Shown in pieces: positions 6,008 to 6,343 of a stretch of DNA of 6,343 nucleotides (positions are counted from its first letter, which is position 1; every line of letters begins with the position of its first letter). The position numbers and the translations under genes are program-made. The notes under the pieces are model-generated. The model was given only the letters and a program-made list of their open reading frames with translations, made no database searches and was not told where the DNA came from. The DNA is from Betaproteobacteria bacterium (GTDB taxonomy: Bacteria; Pseudomonadota; Gammaproteobacteria; Burkholderiales; SG8-39). The stretch is from NCBI GenBank assembly GCA_005882235.1, contig VBCT01000157.1:1-6343 (forward strand), read 5' to 3'.

Positions 6008-6343
6008 ATGAGTTACGAGCACGCGTCCTCTTCGTTTGCCTGGAAGGCTTCGAGCTTCGAGAACCCCGCCGACTACATGGCCGAGCTGACGACCGGCGAC
6101 CGCGGTGAGATGCTCGCGGCGGTCGAGGCCCTCGAGCGGAGCGGCCGTCTCTCGCCCGTCCACGCGCTGACGAAGACCGATTTTCGCTTCGACGGGCTGC
6201 GCAAGAAGCTCGATCGCGGCTACGCCGAGGTGCGCTCGGGCAGGGGCTTCGTGGTGCTGCGCGGCCTGCCATTCGAAGGCCTTTCGCTCGAGCAGTTCAC
6301 CGCCTGCGCCTGGGGCGTGGGCCTGCATTTCGGACGAGCGCTG
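6008..6343 (+). CDS. TauD/TfdA-like Fe(II)/2-oxoglutarate dioxygenase, N-terminal part
   Basis: The frame from ATG 6008 stays open to the last base, giving 112 residues of a protein that continues outside the window (relatives are around 300-380 residues). Seen: an N-terminal segment with ENPADYMAELT (18-28), a helix-rich stretch, and GRGFVVLRGLPFEGLSLEQF (78-97). The latter is the typical strand-turn at the front of the TauD/TfdA jelly-roll domain (G-F-V-V-L-R-G-L/F). The GLHFGRAL end (105-112) also fits. The iron-binding HxD...H and the 2-oxoglutarate Arg would lie downstream and cannot be checked. An in-frame ATG at 5999 would add three residues (MAF). Neither start has an SD. Probable role: oxidative attack on a small organic acid, in keeping with the neighbouring hydroxylase from which it diverges. 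Confidence 0.8.
   Translation, partial: MSYEHASSSFAWKASSFENPADYMAELTTGDRGEMLAAVEALERSGRLSPVHALTKTDFRFDGLRKKLDRGYAEVRSGRGFVVLRGLPFEGLSLEQFTACAWGVGLHFGRAL

Noticed and set aside
5261..6328. Minus-strand frame of 355 residues across the FAD monooxygenase and the dioxygenase
   Set aside because: It overlaps both the hydroxylase N-terminus and the dioxygenase start, which have clear family sequence in other frames.

Overview
The window is high-GC, gene-dense bacterial DNA. Strong Shine-Dalgarno (SD) sequences, GTG/ATG starts and the gene families present (binding-protein paralogues without permeases, aromatic-ring oxygenases, a decarboxylase-type amidohydrolase) suggest a soil or water proteobacterium, most likely betaproteobacterial. 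This is inferred from gene content and style, not from a marker gene. I see no rRNA, tRNA, transposase, integrase, attachment site or CRISPR array.

Layout, left to right. (1) 1-723 (+): the C-terminal two thirds of an Amidohydro_2-family enzyme resembling 2,3-dihydroxybenzoate / gamma-resorcylate decarboxylases, cut by the window edge. (2) 724-1183: a 460-base gap holding two minus-strand terminator-like hairpins and, between them, a possible 55-residue exported peptide. (3) 1184-4443 (-): a probable operon, transcribed right to left: a luciferase-like flavin monooxygenase, an NMT1/THI5-like binding protein without a signal peptide, and a branched-chain-amino-acid-type periplasmic binding protein with one. 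It ends at a textbook intrinsic terminator with a UUCG loop. (4) 4557-4739 (+): a 60-residue protein with a signal-like N-terminus, one membrane segment and a charged tail. (5) 4762-5943 (-): a class A FAD monooxygenase of the salicylate / 3-hydroxybenzoate hydroxylase type. (6) 6008 to the edge (+): the N-terminus of a TauD/TfdA-like Fe(II)/2-oxoglutarate dioxygenase, divergent from the FAD enzyme across 64 bases.

The set reads as an accessory catabolic locus: capture of a small organic or aromatic acid by binding proteins, then oxidation by three unrelated oxygenase chemistries (FMN-type, FAD-type, non-haem iron) and a possible decarboxylation. The substrate cannot be read from the sequence. 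The least ordinary signals are the cytoplasmic-looking binding protein, the terminator-bounded mini transcription unit at 731-1061, and the divergent pair at 5943/6008, where both starts lack an SD and sit just downstream of a -10-like hexamer.
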